From positions 62,001-126,000 of the forward strand of contig NZ_JAQNCZ010000002.1 of NCBI RefSeq assembly GCF_028369055.1: a stretch of DNA of 64,000 nt, given 5' to 3'. Within the stretch, counting starts at the first letter, position 1; the number at the start of each line of letters is the position of its first letter. The position numbers and the translations under genes were made by a program. Positions 63,320 through 64,000 of this stretch are shown in pieces. The notes under the pieces are model-generated. The model was not told the DNA's origin. It made no database searches and was given only the letters and a program-made list of their open reading frames with translations. This DNA is from Cognatishimia sp. SS12 (lineage in GTDB: Bacteria; Pseudomonadota; Alphaproteobacteria; Rhodobacterales; Rhodobacteraceae).

Positions 63320-64000
63320 ATGATCAAGCCGGAAAAAAAGGACGGCACGGTCGGTAAAGCTTTGGAAATTCTCGAGCTCGTCGCGGATTTCGAAAGACCT
63401 GTGCGCTTTTCAGAATTGCTGGCGCGCAGTGATCATCCAAAGGCGACCGTCTATCGATTCTTACAGACTTTAACGAATCAGGGGATGCTTTCGTATGATG
63501 AATCGCATCAAACCTACGGAATCGGACTAAAAGTTTTACGCCTTGCACATGCCGCCTGGAAGAACGCTTCGCTCGCTCCAATCGCCTCGGAAATAATGGA
63601 CGATTTGGCCAAAAATGTACACGAAACCATTCATTTAGCACAAATGGAGAATGGTCAGGTCCTCTTCGTGGACAAGCGCAGAAGCTCATCTCTCTTTGAT
63701 ACATTGGCCCAAACCGGCCGGGTGGCCCCTGCACATTGTACTGGCGTTGGCAAAGTAATTCTGGCTTTTATGAGCCCGGAAAGGCTTGAACGGGCCCTGC
63801 GACAGCAGGCTTTCGTCCCCTATACGAAGGCAACGCATCGGGACCGCGACAGTCTAATAGGAGAATTTGAGGAAATCCGAGAGAGTGGTGTGGCATTCGA
63901 TCGGGAGGAGCATGAAGAAGGGATCATTTCGATTGCGGCACCCATTTTGTTGAACAACGGCAAAGTTGTAGGGTCAGTTTCAATCGCAACGTCCACCACA
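63320..64000 (+). CDS. IclR-family transcriptional regulator (partial)
   Basis: The first 227 residues of an IclR regulator cut by the right edge. The N-terminal winged helix reads VGKALEILELVADF, SELLARSDHPKATVYRFLQTLTNQGML (residues about 10-60). The effector domain starts near residue 85 and has APAHCTGVGKVILAFM and the DREEHEEGIISIAAPIL motif. GGGAGGA precedes ATG 63320. It is divergent from the galactoside operon and is the likely regulator, perhaps responding to galactose or a pathway acid. Confidence 0.93.
   Translation, partial: MIKPEKKDGTVGKALEILELVADFERPVRFSELLARSDHPKATVYRFLQTLTNQGMLSYDESHQTYGIGLKVLRLAHAAWKNASLAPIASEIMDDLAKNVHETIHLAQMENGQVLFVDKRRSSSLFDTLAQTGRVAPAHCTGVGKVILAFMSPERLERALRQQAFVPYTKATHRDRDSLIGEFEEIRESGVAFDREEHEEGIISIAAPILLNNGKVVGSVSIATSTT

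Noticed and set aside
1..64000. CRISPR arrays, insertion sequences, integrases or prophage
   Set aside because: No regularly spaced repeats, transposase or phage-like proteins are seen. The order is that of an ordinary core chromosome with one catabolic module.

Overview
This is a GC-rich (roughly 60%), densely coding bacterial chromosome segment. It looks like an alphaproteobacterium of the Rhodobacterales (Roseobacter group). I infer this from the petABC bc1 operon with a Tat-type Rieske protein, the succinylase-type lysine genes dapD and dapE, a type II lumazine synthase behind an FMN riboswitch, a Hint-domain protein, an IalB-type protein and a MoxR-DUF58-DUF4159 operon. Genus and species cannot be fixed by reading. 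I see no rRNA, CRISPR array, insertion sequence, integrase or phage gene. Gaps between genes are short; the two largest (about 283 and 297 bases) are described below.

Layout. Bases 1-9978 form a tight minus-strand run: MoxR ATPase, DUF58 protein, two large membrane proteins with vWA-like and amidotransferase-like folds, then gpmI, a degenerate EnvC-like factor and a CtpA protease cut by the window edge. Most junctions are 4-base overlaps. Bases 10033-25765 hold housekeeping genes: DUF1285 and VOC proteins, DNA polymerase I, a phosphotransferase, a lytic transglycosylase, a WYL regulator, RNase R, a dapE-GNAT-DUF2064 operon, a Hint protein, dapD and a LOG-family protein. Bases 25800-39608 carry rlmN, an IalB-type protein, an asparaginase, an ArsR/SRPBCC/YciI cassette, a LysR regulator facing glutaryl-CoA dehydrogenase plus a fused 2-oxoacid dehydrogenase E1 and an acyltransferase, the NAD salvage pair pncA-pncB, trhO and a YcaQ-like protein.

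Bases 39657-51134 contain a membrane GGDEF/EAL protein divergent from an orphan ABC-type binding protein, tRNA-Lys, dapF-mtaB-GST, riboswitch-controlled ribH, another GST, an outer-membrane barrel protein and petABC. The right end (51182-64000) is a coherent galactoside module: an IclR regulator, an ABC sugar importer lacking its ATPase, alpha- and beta-galactosidases, and a full De Ley-Doudoroff galactose route (dehydrogenase, lactonase, IlvD/EDD-type dehydratase, kinase, aldolase) ending in pyruvate and glyceraldehyde 3-phosphate.

Most notable items: DapF has Ser where the second catalytic Cys should be; the galactose SDR has YxxxN instead of YxxxK; the gcdH/E1/acyltransferase cluster lacks E2 and E3; the c-di-GMP enzyme is paired with a lone binding protein; and the MoxR/DUF58/vWA envelope operon is uncharacterised.
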